Shown in pieces: positions 7,675 through 17,222 of a stretch of DNA of 64,000 nt. The position numbers and the translations under genes are program-made. The notes below the pieces were generated by a model. That model was not told where the DNA came from, ran no database searches, and worked only from the letters and a program-made list of their open reading frames with translations. Origin of the DNA: Chitinophagaceae bacterium (lineage in GTDB: Bacteria > Bacteroidota > Bacteroidia > Chitinophagales > Chitinophagaceae); contig JAICXX010000008.1 of assembly GCA_025934485.1 (NCBI GenBank), positions 16,319 to 80,318 of the forward strand. Direction: 5' to 3'. Positions within the stretch are counted from its first letter, which is position 1. Each line of letters opens with the position of its first letter.

Positions 7675-9342
7675 TTAGTTCTTCACGGGCGCCGATCCGG
7701 CGCCGGCGGGGTTGAAGTCCAGCTCGTTTTGCGGAACGTCCCAATAATCCACGAAATCATAGTTGATAAAACAGGGAAGGACCTTTGCGGCCGTTTGGTT
7801 GATGAGGCTGCCGGGCACGACTATGTTCCCGATCCTTCCGCCACCGGCGGATGCGGGGGCGGTAATGCCCCAGCGACGGGCATCGTACCAGGAGACGTTG
7901 TGCAGGTAGAGGCCTATGCGGCGTTCGCTGTGAAGCTGGGAGATCGCGGAGTCCTGAGAGATACCGGAGCCTGCCAGGGGCGGCAGACCGGCATTCTGCG
8001 AAGCGCGTACCTGGTCGATGAGTTGGAGACCTGCGTCCGTGTTGCCCAGGTAGATGTCCGCCTCCGCGGTCATGAGGGCAGTTTCCTCCCAGGTGGGAGC
8101 GATGGGAACGACGGCCGCGGACGAGAAATTTTCTGTAGCATAGAGGCCGCCTTTCTCGATGTCGACGGGTGCATACCGGGTGCCGAACTGGATGCCGCGG
8201 TTAAGGACGTTGACGACGGTACCTGTAGGGTATGGTTCGAAGCCTATTGTGAAGCGCTGGTCTCCGGGTTGGATATCCTGGATCAACCGTTCGCTGACGA
8301 ACGAGAGGCCCCCTGAAACGGAATGCAGGGCCATAGGATGGAACAGGAACCCAAGGTTTTGCGTCAGGTCGGGTACCCCCGCGGGGGCCATACCCCACTG
8401 GAGCGTATAGTCGCCCTCTAGCATACCGGAAGCTGCCAGGTTCAGGATCGTAGTCCAGTCGGAGCTTGACATGGTGGCCACTTTATGGTTAGCCATATAG
8501 TTGCGGGCTTCGAAACTGTGGATCTGCCGGACCCACATGGCAGGGGTGATCACGTGGTTGGCCACATTGAAGCTGGGTATGATCGCCTTGAAGGTCGTGT
8601 CGTAATCGGAATTCTCGGTGATGCTGGCGAAGATCGAGGCGGCTTGTTCGAGATTGCGATTGGCGGCGCCGATCACGCTATCGTGCATGACATATACATT
8701 GCTGGTGAGTCCTTTGGCGGTGCTATCCGGGGAGTCGTCGATGACGGCGGAAAGATACATGGAACCGATCTTGGAATAGGCATAACCTTTCCAATAATAG
8801 GCCCAGGCCCGGAGCAGCTTCATCCTGGTGGCGGCGTCGCCGCTGAGCTTGAGCGCAGGATTGGCCAGCGCCTGCAGCAGGGTGTTGGCCTGGGCATTGA
8901 CATAGTAAAAGCAATCCCATTCGTATTGGATGGAGTTGCCATCGCCTGCGCTGCGGCTATTGAAGTTTTCCAGGATGGCGAGGTTGTTGGCGAAGCCGGA
9001 TGGGTTAGTGACGACGGTGTTATAGGGCGCCGGCAGGGTAATGCTCGCGATGTTCATGGGGTAGCGGGAGCCAAAGTTTGAATAGGGGGTGAAATCTTCG
9101 TCGCCCATATTGCTCTCCATGTACCAGGCAATATCGAAGAAATTGGTGTTGCCGTCGCCGGTCTCATAGGCGATCCATTTATAATAGATGCCCATGGCAA
9201 ATGCATCGACGCCGCCTTCGGTGGCGAGGGAGCTTTGCGGCGTGGGCAGATTGGGGTTAGGGAGTTGCAGGATCGTTTTTTTGCAGGCTGCCAGCAGCAG
9301 GATGGTGGACAGGATATAAAGTAGCTTCTTCATCTTTTTCAT
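7675..9342 (-). CDS. SusD/RagB family nutrient-binding lipoprotein
   Basis: A 555-residue lipoprotein: the N-terminus MKKMKKLLYILSTILLLAAC ends in a lipobox with the lipid-bearing Cys at residue 20. The helical (TPR-like) body has the SusD pattern, including a long N-terminal segment with many aromatic residues and the C-terminal stretch QLHSERRIGLYLHNVSWYDARRWG, where the ERR...E/L...R.W.DL region of SusD proteins falls. It caps the SusC barrel and binds the oligomer to be imported. It sits 15 bases downstream of susC in the same operon. Family is clear; the ligand (glycan or peptide) is not, because no hydrolase is in this operon. Confidence 0.92.
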   Translation of the reverse strand: MKKMKKLLYILSTILLLAACKKTILQLPNPNLPTPQSSLATEGGVDAFAMGIYYKWIAYETGDGNTNFFDIAWYMESNMGDEDFTPYSNFGSRYPMNIASITLPAPYNTVVTNPSGFANNLAILENFNSRSAGDGNSIQYEWDCFYYVNAQANTLLQALANPALKLSGDAATRMKLLRAWAYYWKGYAYSKIGSMYLSAVIDDSPDSTAKGLTSNVYVMHDSVIGAANRNLEQAASIFASITENSDYDTTFKAIIPSFNVANHVITPAMWVRQIHSFEARNYMANHKVATMSSSDWTTILNLAASGMLEGDYTLQWGMAPAGVPDLTQNLGFLFHPMALHSVSGGLSFVSERLIQDIQPGDQRFTIGFEPYPTGTVVNVLNRGIQFGTRYAPVDIEKGGLYATENFSSAAVVPIAPTWEETALMTAEADIYLGNTDAGLQLIDQVRASQNAGLPPLAGSGISQDSAISQLHSERRIGLYLHNVSWYDARRWGITAPASAGGGRIGNIVVPGSLINQTAAKVLPCFINYDFVDYWDVPQNELDFNPAGAGSAPVKN

Positions 9343-9357
9343 GATTTACGTGATCGA

Positions 9358-12300
9358 TTAGAATCCGACATTCAGGGAAAACTGATAGGACCTGAGATTG
9401 GGCGTGCCGAAGAAGTCGACGCCGGAAAAGGCCCCCGTCCTGCTTTTGGAGAGGTCGTTGCCCCCTTCGTCGTAGGCGCCGGTGTTTTCCGGATCGAGCC
9501 CGCTGTACTTGGTAAAGGTCAGCAGGTTGCGGCCTGATGCCGTAATAGTGAGCCTTTTGATGGCCTTGGAGCCGGCAACGTAGCGGGACAGGTCATAGCC
9601 AATGGACAGATCGCGGAGGCGGATGAAGGAACCATTCTCGACGAAGGGCGAGACGGCCAGGCCGACGTCGTAAAGGCTATTGTAGTAATTCACGAACGAG
9701 CCCGTTTGGCCCTGGATGGTGAGTTTCTTGTCGAGGTCGCGGGACTCACCGCCCTGGCCGCCGGTCCCTCCCGTGGGTCTGTACAACCATTGTTTGGTGA
9801 CATTATAAATGCTATTGCCATGGATCCAGTCGAACTGGAATGAAACGAACAGTTTTTTAAAGAACGTGAAACGGTTGGTGAGCGAGGATGTAAAATCGGG
9901 ATAGGCGTGGCCGACGACGGAGAGGTCGTTGGACGGCGTATACTGCACGTAGTTGTCGCTGTTGAGGACTACATCGCCGGTGCTGGTCAGCGAATAGTTG
10001 CCTTGTTTTGCAGCCGGAATAATGGGCGTTTTGCCATCGGCCCCTACCTGGGTAACGGAATGCAGCGGGGTCATGACATAAAACAAGCCAACGGGCTGGC
10101 CTTGTTTTACGGCGAATTCGAAATTGACGATATCCTGGCCGTTGGCGATCTTAGTGGTAATGGCGCGGCTATAGCCCCAGCGGGCGCTGAGTTCCCAGCT
10201 GATGTTCCGGCCGTTATAGACGGAGGCATCGAGCGAGAGGTCGATCCCGTGAGAAACGATAGTGCTCAGGTTGTCCAGCTTGGTGGCGTAGCCGGTGGAA
10301 GGCGCTACCTGGGCATTTTGGTAGACGTCCTGGGATTTACGGTGCCAGTAGCTGCCGCTGAACACCAGCCGCGGCAACCATTCGCCTTCGAAGGGCGAGA
10401 AGGTGGCGTCGGTGCCGATCTCCAATTCATAGTTCTTCATGAGTTTCAGGCTGTCGTTGGTGCCCTGAGATGCAAGGGCCAGTGCTACTCCGTTGCCAAG
10501 CGTAGGCGAACTGAGCGTGATCTGGCGGTCGTAGGGAAGCGGTTGGATACCCGCCGCGCCGTAGGCTGCGCGGAGCTTCCAGTCCCGGAGCCAGGGTTGT
10601 TGTGCTGTCATGAGTTCGGATGGCCGGAAATAGATGGTCCCGCGGGGGAAGGTGGCTGCTTTGTAAGCGGCGCCGAATGCGCTGCCATAGTCGGATCGTA
10701 CGCCGCCGGAAATACCGAAGAGATTGCCCCAATCGATGGTCTGGTTGACCAGGAAGCCATAGGTAACGGATGACTGGTAATAGTCGCCGGCGGTCTTGGT
10801 GGTGGCGCCGCTAATGGTAGCTGGGGGATAGGCGGGAAGCCCGATGCCTTCGGCCCAATATTGCGTTTCCGCGTATTTGCGATAGTCATAGGCGAACTCC
10901 GTGGTTGTAGCGACGGGAAGATTGGAATGGAAGTCTTTCTGCCAGTCCGTTCGGAAGAAGCCTGAATAAAGTCCATTCTGGTTGAAGTTTCGGGTAGTGC
11001 TGTCCAGCAGGGCGCCGTTGGGGCTGGGTCCCCAATAGGTGGTGTATTTGGCATATTGGAGGTTCGAAGTTTGAACCTGGTAATAATTGTTTCCCTGATC
11101 GTTGTTGTAGTCGAGGCCGTATTTGACGTCGAGCTCCACGAAGCGTGGGAACTTATAATTGAAATCGAAGTCCTGGAAGATTTCGAGCGTTTGCTTGTTT
11201 TGATGGTGCCATTGATTTTCCGAAAGGGGATTGTTTTGAGTGGAGGAATTGATTGTTTTCAGGGGATAGTGTCCCGTAGGGTCCTTCCAGGTAAAATCGA
11301 CGAAATTGTAGTCGGTGAGCATATTGAACCGGTTGCCGGCGAGGAGATTCTGGTAACGCGCGATCCCCTGGGTGATCGTTCGGAAGGTAAATCCTTTAAA
11401 GGGATGGAGACCGAGGTTGACGGTGAAATTGGTGCGGCTGAAGGCGTTGCTGAGCACGTCCTGCTGATTGAGCTGGGAAGCGGTTACGGCGTAATCCGCG
11501 GTATTGGTTCCGCCGGTGAGGCTCACCGAGTTCGTGAAGGTCAGGGCCTGGCGGAACCCTTGTTTGAGGTGATCATAGGTGGGGATGTTATAGGTCTTGT
11601 CGTTCGTTACGAAAGCGTTCGCGGGCGCTGTGGCGATAGGAACCTGAGGATCGCTCCACAATCCCGTAGCATCTTTGGTCACTATATTGCCGCTTGCATT
11701 GAGGAGGTTATTGTTAGCATCGGTAATGAAATGGTGATGGTTGCTGATGAGAGGATGTTTGCCGGTGAGGATATGGTCGACGCTGACCTTTGAATTGAAG
11801 TTGACGCTGAATTTTCCATTGAGCAAACCTTTCTTCGTAAAGATCTGGATAACGCCGTTGGCGCCCTGTGCGCCGTACAGCATGCCTCCGGCGGGCCCTT
11901 TAACGACCTCGATGTGATCGACGACGGCGGGATCGATGTTGTTGAGGTTATCCATCTCCACTCCATCCACCATGATCAGCGGTTGGGTGCCGTCGAGGCT
12001 ATTGATACCTCGAAGGGTAATATTGAAGGGGGCGCCGGGTGTGCCGCTGGTCTGCTGGATATTGGCGCCGGCCACCTGGCCGTCCAGCGCCTGCTGGACA
12101 TTGGTGGTGACGCTTGGTGCGAAATCCTTTGAAGAAACGGTGGCGACGTCGATAGGAACCTTTTTGCGGTTGGTGGCTACACCCACCCCGGTGACGACGA
12201 CATCGGAAAGTGATTTGACGTCGGGTGCGAGGGCGATCGTCAGGCCCGGACGGGCTTCGATCTCGACGGACTCATAACCGACATAGCTGATGATGAGTTT

Positions 12301-12504
12301 TGTTTTGGGTTTTACCTGAAGGCTCCAGGTCCCGTCGTCTTTGCTGGTGGTAGCGTTACGGGTTCCTTTGGGGGTGATGGTGGCTCCGGCGATGGCGGCG
12401 CCTTTTTCGTCGGTGACTTTGCCGGTGACAACGATGGTTTGCTGGGCCGACCCTTTTATACAGGTGAATAGAAGGACCACAGCACTTAGTAGCAGTGCTC
12501 TCAT
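9358..12504 (-). CDS. SusC/RagA family TonB-linked outer membrane receptor
   Basis: About 1048 residues from ATG at 12504 (a TTG two codons upstream is unlikely). Order: signal peptide (cleavage near GSAQQ), a carboxypeptidase-D-like regulatory domain (VTGKVTDEKGAAIAGATI), a plug domain (SLSDVVVTGVGVATNRKKVP and later RGINSLDGTQPLIMVDGV, EVVKGPAGGMLYGAQGANGVI), and a 22-strand beta-barrel ending SYQFSLNVGF with terminal aromatic residue. No FecR/STN domain is present, and no anti-sigma or sigma gene is adjacent, so regulation is not through a neighbouring sigma/anti-sigma pair. It imports a large ligand together with the SusD protein, driven by TonB. The promoter region is shared with the divergent peptidase gene. 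Confidence 0.94.
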   Translation of the reverse strand: MRALLLSAVVLLFTCIKGSAQQTIVVTGKVTDEKGAAIAGATITPKGTRNATTSKDDGTWSLQVKPKTKLIISYVGYESVEIEARPGLTIALAPDVKSLSDVVVTGVGVATNRKKVPIDVATVSSKDFAPSVTTNVQQALDGQVAGANIQQTSGTPGAPFNITLRGINSLDGTQPLIMVDGVEMDNLNNIDPAVVDHIEVVKGPAGGMLYGAQGANGVIQIFTKKGLLNGKFSVNFNSKVSVDHILTGKHPLISNHHHFITDANNNLLNASGNIVTKDATGLWSDPQVPIATAPANAFVTNDKTYNIPTYDHLKQGFRQALTFTNSVSLTGGTNTADYAVTASQLNQQDVLSNAFSRTNFTVNLGLHPFKGFTFRTITQGIARYQNLLAGNRFNMLTDYNFVDFTWKDPTGHYPLKTINSSTQNNPLSENQWHHQNKQTLEIFQDFDFNYKFPRFVELDVKYGLDYNNDQGNNYYQVQTSNLQYAKYTTYWGPSPNGALLDSTTRNFNQNGLYSGFFRTDWQKDFHSNLPVATTTEFAYDYRKYAETQYWAEGIGLPAYPPATISGATTKTAGDYYQSSVTYGFLVNQTIDWGNLFGISGGVRSDYGSAFGAAYKAATFPRGTIYFRPSELMTAQQPWLRDWKLRAAYGAAGIQPLPYDRQITLSSPTLGNGVALALASQGTNDSLKLMKNYELEIGTDATFSPFEGEWLPRLVFSGSYWHRKSQDVYQNAQVAPSTGYATKLDNLSTIVSHGIDLSLDASVYNGRNISWELSARWGYSRAITTKIANGQDIVNFEFAVKQGQPVGLFYVMTPLHSVTQVGADGKTPIIPAAKQGNYSLTSTGDVVLNSDNYVQYTPSNDLSVVGHAYPDFTSSLTNRFTFFKKLFVSFQFDWIHGNSIYNVTKQWLYRPTGGTGGQGGESRDLDKKLTIQGQTGSFVNYYNSLYDVGLAVSPFVENGSFIRLRDLSIGYDLSRYVAGSKAIKRLTITASGRNLLTFTKYSGLDPENTGAYDEGGNDLSKSRTGAFSGVDFFGTPNLRSYQFSLNVGF

Positions 12505-12611
12505 AAACAAGTTTTGGGTGAAATGAAATTTACTAAATAATCGTAGGGGGGTGAATACTAATAATTGACGTAGTTGGGAAAAAAAATGAAATTTGTGTCA
12601 AACTGCTATAC

Positions 12612-13964
12612 ATGAAAATACTGACTGTCTTTACCTTGACCATTGTGTGTTGTATCCAATTCTGCGCGGCACAAACTACCATCATCCGCGATCCGGAGAT
12701 CGAGAGTATGGTGAAGGAGGTCAATGCGGATTCGTTGCGTTCTTATATCCATACGCTCGTGGCTTTTGGGACAAGGAGCACCGTTAGTTCCGTGACGGAT
12801 AAGAAAAGGGGTATCGGTGCGGCTCGGAACTGGGTGTTGTCGAAGTTCGATCAATGGGCGGTTGGCAGTGGCGGGCGGTTGACGGCCTTTGTAGATACTA
12901 CCACTTATGCAGCGGATGGCAAACGGGTAAAGTCCGACATCAATCTGGGCAATACGGTGGCGACGTTAAAGGGGACGGACCCGAATGACAACCGCATCTT
13001 TATTATCAGCGGTCATCTCGACAGCCGCCGGACGGATGTGATGGATGGGACGAATGATGCGCCGGGCGCCAATGATGACGGCAGTGGCAGCGCGGCGGTG
13101 ATGGAGTGTGCGCGGGTGATGAGCAGGCATAGTTTTCCGGCTACGATCATCTTTGTCACGGTGAGTGGCGAAGAGCAGGGGCTACTTGGTTCCACTTATA
13201 TGGCCAAAAAGGCCAGGGCTGCCAACTGGAATATCGAGGCTGTGCTGAACAATGACATCATGGGGAGCAATAACAGCAATGAGACGAATATTATCGACAA
13301 TACGCGGGTTAGGGTCTTTAGCGAGGGGTTGCCGCTTTATGATCTGGACAAGGAGGCAAAGCGGATCAGGGCGTTGGGGCTGGAGAACGACGGGAAGGCG
13401 CGGCAGCTGGCGCGTTATGTCAAGGAGGTCGGGGAACGGTATGTCGACAACCTGCAGGTGGTGATGATCTACCGGAATGACCGGTTCCTGAGAGGTGGGG
13501 ATCATTTGCCATACGTGGAGAATGGCTATCCGGCGGTGCGGATCACAGAGATGAATGAGAACTTCAATCATCAGCACCAGGATGTGCGGACGGAGAAAGG
13601 GGTAGTTTACGGTGATCTCGAGGAATTTATGGATTTTGAATATCTGCGGAAGAATACCGCGATGAACCTGGCCAATCTGGCGAACCTGGCGAAATCTCCG
13701 GGTATGCCGCAGGAGGTCAAGGTAGAAGTGCGGAATCTCACCAATGGGACGCAGCTGTCGTGGAAGGCGCCGGCTTATGGGCAGGTAAAAGGGTATTTTA
13801 TCCTGATACGCGAGACGACCAGCGCGGTATGGCAAAAAAAGATCTTTACGGCGGATACGGCGGTGAATCTGCCTTATTCCAAGGACAATTATTTCTTTGC
13901 GGTCCAGAGTGTTTCGCCGGAGGGGAATGAGGGTTTACCTGTAGTGCCTGCACCGGGCCGGTAG
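12612..13964 (+). CDS. M28 family zinc metallopeptidase (aminopeptidase)
   Basis: A 450-residue secreted protein with signal peptide (MKILTVFTLTIVCCIQFCAAQ). The co-catalytic two-zinc site of M28 is visible in order: His in ISGHLDSR (about 134), Asp in PGANDDGSGSA (about 155), catalytic Glu in VSGEEQGLLGS (about 187), Asp in NNDIMGS (about 215) and His near LRGGDHLPYVENGYP (about 299). The last 80 residues form a fibronectin type III-like module (TQLSWKAPAYGQVKGYFILIRE). It probably removes N-terminal residues from peptides in the periplasm. It is divergent from the SusC/SusD operon across a short shared promoter region, which hints that the SusCD pair may import peptides; that link is inference. 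Confidence 0.9.
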   Translation: MKILTVFTLTIVCCIQFCAAQTTIIRDPEIESMVKEVNADSLRSYIHTLVAFGTRSTVSSVTDKKRGIGAARNWVLSKFDQWAVGSGGRLTAFVDTTTYAADGKRVKSDINLGNTVATLKGTDPNDNRIFIISGHLDSRRTDVMDGTNDAPGANDDGSGSAAVMECARVMSRHSFPATIIFVTVSGEEQGLLGSTYMAKKARAANWNIEAVLNNDIMGSNNSNETNIIDNTRVRVFSEGLPLYDLDKEAKRIRALGLENDGKARQLARYVKEVGERYVDNLQVVMIYRNDRFLRGGDHLPYVENGYPAVRITEMNENFNHQHQDVRTEKGVVYGDLEEFMDFEYLRKNTAMNLANLANLAKSPGMPQEVKVEVRNLTNGTQLSWKAPAYGQVKGYFILIRETTSAVWQKKIFTADTAVNLPYSKDNYFFAVQSVSPEGNEGLPVVPAPGR

Positions 13965-13967
13965 CTG

Positions 13968-14010
13968 GTTGTAACCTTTTGGTGGGTTTTCGCGTCCTAG
14001 CGGTTACAAC
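13968..14010. promoter_or_regulatory. 9-bp perfect inverted repeat
   Basis: GTTGTAACC (13968-13976) pairs with GGTTACAAC (14002-14010) across 25 bases, filling the 54-base gap between the M28 stop and the FtsX-like start. There is no T run directly after it. It could be an attenuating hairpin between two genes of one transcript or an operator. Confidence 0.45.
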
Positions 14011-14018
14011 TGCCAAGC

Positions 14019-16451
14019 ATGCTACGCAATTACTTTAATCTAAAGGTCTCTTTTCGCAATCTATGGAAGAGCAAGGGCTTTTCCGCCATTAACATTATCG
14101 GGCTGGCCATCGGACTTTCTACGTGTCTGCTGATCCTGATCTTCGTCATGGATGAGCTGGGTTATGACCGCTATAATACGAAGGCGGACAGGATCTACCG
14201 GCTGGATGGGGACATCAAATTCGGCGGGAATCATTTTATCCTGGCCGTGGCGCCGGCCCCGGCGGGGCCGGCGGTGAGAAGGGATTATCCGGAGGTGGAG
14301 ACGGAGGCCCGTTTTCGGATGCAAGGGGGGCGGCTGGTGAAGAAGGGGAATCAGAATATCCAGGAAGATGCCGTGATCTATGCCGACTCGACGTTGTTCG
14401 ATGTATTCACCTTACCGATGATCGCCGGCAATCCGCATACGGCGCTGGTCGATGCGCATACGGTGGTGATCACGGAGCGGATGGCGAAGAAATATTTCGA
14501 TGCGGTGGATGTGGTAGGACGTACACTGATGATCAATGATACGATCCCTTATAAAGTTACGGGTGTCATAAAGGATATTCCGGTGCAGAGTCATTTCCAC
14601 TATGATTTTTTTCTTTCCATGACGGAACTCGACGAGGCCAAACAGAACGACCAATGGCTAAGCAACAATTTCAATACCTATATCGTGTTGCGGAAGGGGA
14701 CCGATCCAAAGAAGTTCGAGGCCAAGCTGGGGCAGTTGGTCTATAAATATATTGGGCCGCTATTGCGGCAGGCCGTGAATCAAAGCGTAGAAGACTTTTT
14801 CAAGGCGGGGAATTCGGTGAGTTTTTCGCTCATGCCGCTAACGGACATTCATCTGCATAGCAACAAGACGGCTGAGCTGGAAGCGAACGGGAATCTCCAG
14901 TATGTGTACATTTTTACGGCGGTGGCGTTTTTCATCCTGTTGATCGCGTGTGTGAACTTCATGAATCTGAGTACGGCGCGGTCGGCTAACCGGGCGAAGG
15001 AAGTGGGCATCCGGAAGGTGCTGGGTTCGCTGCGTGGCAGCCTGGTCTCGCAATTCATGATCGAGTCGATCCTTTTGAGCTTTATCTCGATGTTGCTGGC
15101 GCTGGGGTTGGCGTATCTGCTCGTGCCGGTATTCAATGAGCTTTCGGGAAAGGAGATGGCTATCGGCCTTTTTTCGCGGCCCTGGCTGGTTCCGGCGATG
15201 TTGGCGTTGGTGGTGATCGTGGGAATATTGGCCGGCAGCTATCCGGCATTCTTTCTTTCCGGGTTCCGGCCGATCGCGGTTTTGAAAGGAAATGTCGCGG
15301 CGGGTTTCAAGACCGGCTGGTTGCGTAATTCGCTGGTGGTTTTTCAGTTCGGCATTTCCATTTTTCTGCTGGTGGGTACGGCGGTGATCTATCGGCAGCT
15401 GAGCTATATCCACAGCCGGGCACTTGGTTTTAACCGGGAGCAGGTGTTGATCGTCGATAATACCTGGCATTTGGGAAACGATGTCAGCGCATTCAAAGAA
15501 AAGTTATTGAAGTTGCCGGGGGTAGAAGGGGCGACGATGACGGGCTTTTTGCCTACTTCCTACAACCGTAATGACGATGCGATCTTTCTCTCGCCGGACC
15601 TGGATACGAAGAAGGCCATCTCGATGCAGACCTGGCAGATCGATGAGAATTATATTCCGGTGTTGGGGATGACTATGGCGGCGGGACGTAACTTCTCGAA
15701 GGAGTTTCCTACAGATTCCAACGCGGCCATTGTGAATGAAGCGGCGGTCCGGCTGATGCAGGGGGCCGATCCCATGCGGCAGGAGCTGTACCGGCTGGAA
15801 GACATCAAAACGAAGAAGCTGGATAAGTATCATATCGTCGGCGTGGTGAAGGATTTCAATTTCAACTCGCTGCGGGAGGTGGTGACGCCGATGGTGTTGT
15901 TTCTCCATGAGGACCGCGGACAGATCGCGCTGAGGGTGAGCCCGGAGAATGTGCATCGGCTGGTAGGCCAGATCGGTGAGATCTGGCGGCAGATGGCGCC
16001 GTCGCAACCTTTTAGCTTTCTGTTTATGGATGATGCGTTCAACAATCTCTACCGAACGGAGCAGCGGATGGGTGGTATTTCGCTGAGTTTTTCCCTGCTG
16101 GCAATTTTCATTGCCTGTCTGGGTTTGTTTGGACTGGCGGCGTATGCGGCGGAGCAGCGGACGCGGGAGATCGGCATCCGTAAGGTGCTGGGGGCTTCCG
16201 TAGGGGGGATCGTAGGTTTGCTGTCGCGGGATTTTTTGCGGCTGGTCGTTATATCGGCGGTGATCGCATTCCCGTTGGCGTGGTGGGCCATGCATCATTG
16301 GTTACAGGATTTTGCTTACCGGATCACGATAGGCTGGGAGGTGTTTGCGGCAGCCGGGGTCGTGGCGGTGGGGATCGCGCTGGTGACGGTGAGTTTTCAG
16401 GCCGTGAGGGCCGCTTTGGCTAATCCTGTGAAGTCATTGCGTAGCGAGTGA
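14019..16451 (+). CDS. FtsX/MacB-like ABC transporter permease
   Basis: A paralogue of the permease at 3930-6299, 810 residues, same plan: N-terminal helix after LKVSFRNLWKSKGFSAINIIGLAIGL, MacB_PCD periplasmic domain, three central helices with the conserved ARSANRAKEVGIRKVLGS loop, second periplasmic domain, and a C-terminal FtsX block with AAEQRTREIGIRKVLGAS. The repeated EVGIRKVLG / EIGIRKVLG loops are the cytoplasmic elements that touch the ATPase in MacB-type transporters. No ATP-binding subunit is encoded nearby. It follows the M28 peptidase by 54 bases on the same strand, so co-transcription is possible. Substrate unknown. Confidence 0.88.
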   Translation: MLRNYFNLKVSFRNLWKSKGFSAINIIGLAIGLSTCLLILIFVMDELGYDRYNTKADRIYRLDGDIKFGGNHFILAVAPAPAGPAVRRDYPEVETEARFRMQGGRLVKKGNQNIQEDAVIYADSTLFDVFTLPMIAGNPHTALVDAHTVVITERMAKKYFDAVDVVGRTLMINDTIPYKVTGVIKDIPVQSHFHYDFFLSMTELDEAKQNDQWLSNNFNTYIVLRKGTDPKKFEAKLGQLVYKYIGPLLRQAVNQSVEDFFKAGNSVSFSLMPLTDIHLHSNKTAELEANGNLQYVYIFTAVAFFILLIACVNFMNLSTARSANRAKEVGIRKVLGSLRGSLVSQFMIESILLSFISMLLALGLAYLLVPVFNELSGKEMAIGLFSRPWLVPAMLALVVIVGILAGSYPAFFLSGFRPIAVLKGNVAAGFKTGWLRNSLVVFQFGISIFLLVGTAVIYRQLSYIHSRALGFNREQVLIVDNTWHLGNDVSAFKEKLLKLPGVEGATMTGFLPTSYNRNDDAIFLSPDLDTKKAISMQTWQIDENYIPVLGMTMAAGRNFSKEFPTDSNAAIVNEAAVRLMQGADPMRQELYRLEDIKTKKLDKYHIVGVVKDFNFNSLREVVTPMVLFLHEDRGQIALRVSPENVHRLVGQIGEIWRQMAPSQPFSFLFMDDAFNNLYRTEQRMGGISLSFSLLAIFIACLGLFGLAAYAAEQRTREIGIRKVLGASVGGIVGLLSRDFLRLVVISAVIAFPLAWWAMHHWLQDFAYRITIGWEVFAAAGVVAVGIALVTVSFQAVRAALANPVKSLRSE

Positions 16452-16466
16452 GCCGCTCCGCGGCTC
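16450..16466. terminator. Hairpin between convergent genes
   Basis: A perfect 7-bp stem GAGCCGC, loop TCC, GCGGCTC starts at the permease stop codon. It is flanked by near-identical direct repeats CATTGCGTAGCGAGT (16436-16450) and CATTGCGCAGCGAAT (16469-16483). It lies between convergent stops at 16451 and 16491, so a two-way terminator is plausible although no T run follows. Confidence 0.45.
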
Positions 16467-16490
16467 TGCATTGCGCAGCGAATAGTCCGC

Positions 16491-17222
16491 TCAGAGATAG
16501 AGCTGCACCATATGACGCCAGTAGCGGGCTTTGTGCGATTCCCCATCCCAAAGATGTAGGGCATTCCAGATACCTTTTTCCCACAGGTTATTGCTGATGA
16601 TGCGGTTGTTTTCCAAAAAGACATCATGTTCACCTACGACGAAGATGATCTCCATTTTTTTCAGCTGGGCGATGATCTCCGGGGCCTGCAGGTTAGGGAT
16701 GAAGAGACCCGGCATGTTGAAATAGATGGTTTCATTCCGATAGCCTTCGAAGAGGTCGTCGAAATGTTCCATGGAGGTGGTGAGGTCATAGCGACCGCTG
16801 AGACCTACCATCTTGTGAAACAGCTGGGGGTGTTTGAAGGCGAGGTTGGCGGCGTGATAGGCGCCCAGGCTGCAGCCCGCGGCTACGATGCTGGGATGGG
16901 GGTTCGAGTCCTGTATCAGGTTTCCCATCACCTCTTCGAGTACATATTTTTCATATTGAAGATAGCGAATAATGCGTTCGGCGGGATGGATCTCCCGGCA
17001 ATAGAAGCTTTCGCGATCGACGCTGTCGAGGCAATAGACCTGGATGGCGCCGTTTTCGATCTTTTTTCTGAGCGCGTCGATCACCTTCCAGTCCTCATAA
17101 TCATAGAAACGGGCCGTGCGTGTCGGAAAGAAGAGCACGGGATCGCCGGCATGGCCGAAGACCAGCAGTTCCATGTCCCTGTCCAGATGGGGGCTAAACC
17201 ATTTATGGTATTTTCTCCTCAT
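16491..17222 (-). CDS. Putative esterase (esterase D/IroE-like alpha/beta hydrolase)
   Basis: About 243 residues from ATG at 17222. The nucleophile Ser is in the elbow GCSLGAYHAA near residue 115; the acidic residue is probably in VVGEHDVFLENN and the His in WDGESHKARYW close to the C-terminus. The N-terminus HLDRDMELLVFGHAGDPVLFFPT is typical of the PF00756 putative-esterase group in Bacteroidota. No signal peptide, so it is probably cytoplasmic. Its start overlaps the stop of the upstream SGNH hydrolase gene (ATGA), so the two are translationally coupled and likely act on one compound. Substrate unknown. Confidence 0.78.
   Translation of the reverse strand: MRRKYHKWFSPHLDRDMELLVFGHAGDPVLFFPTRTARFYDYEDWKVIDALRKKIENGAIQVYCLDSVDRESFYCREIHPAERIIRYLQYEKYVLEEVMGNLIQDSNPHPSIVAAGCSLGAYHAANLAFKHPQLFHKMVGLSGRYDLTTSMEHFDDLFEGYRNETIYFNMPGLFIPNLQAPEIIAQLKKMEIIFVVGEHDVFLENNRIISNNLWEKGIWNALHLWDGESHKARYWRHMVQLYL

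Noticed and set aside
3930..16451. The two FtsX-like permeases as a defence or antimicrobial-resistance system
   Set aside because: Both have the common Bacteroidota permease-only architecture; no ATPase, adaptor or regulator adjacent supports such a role.
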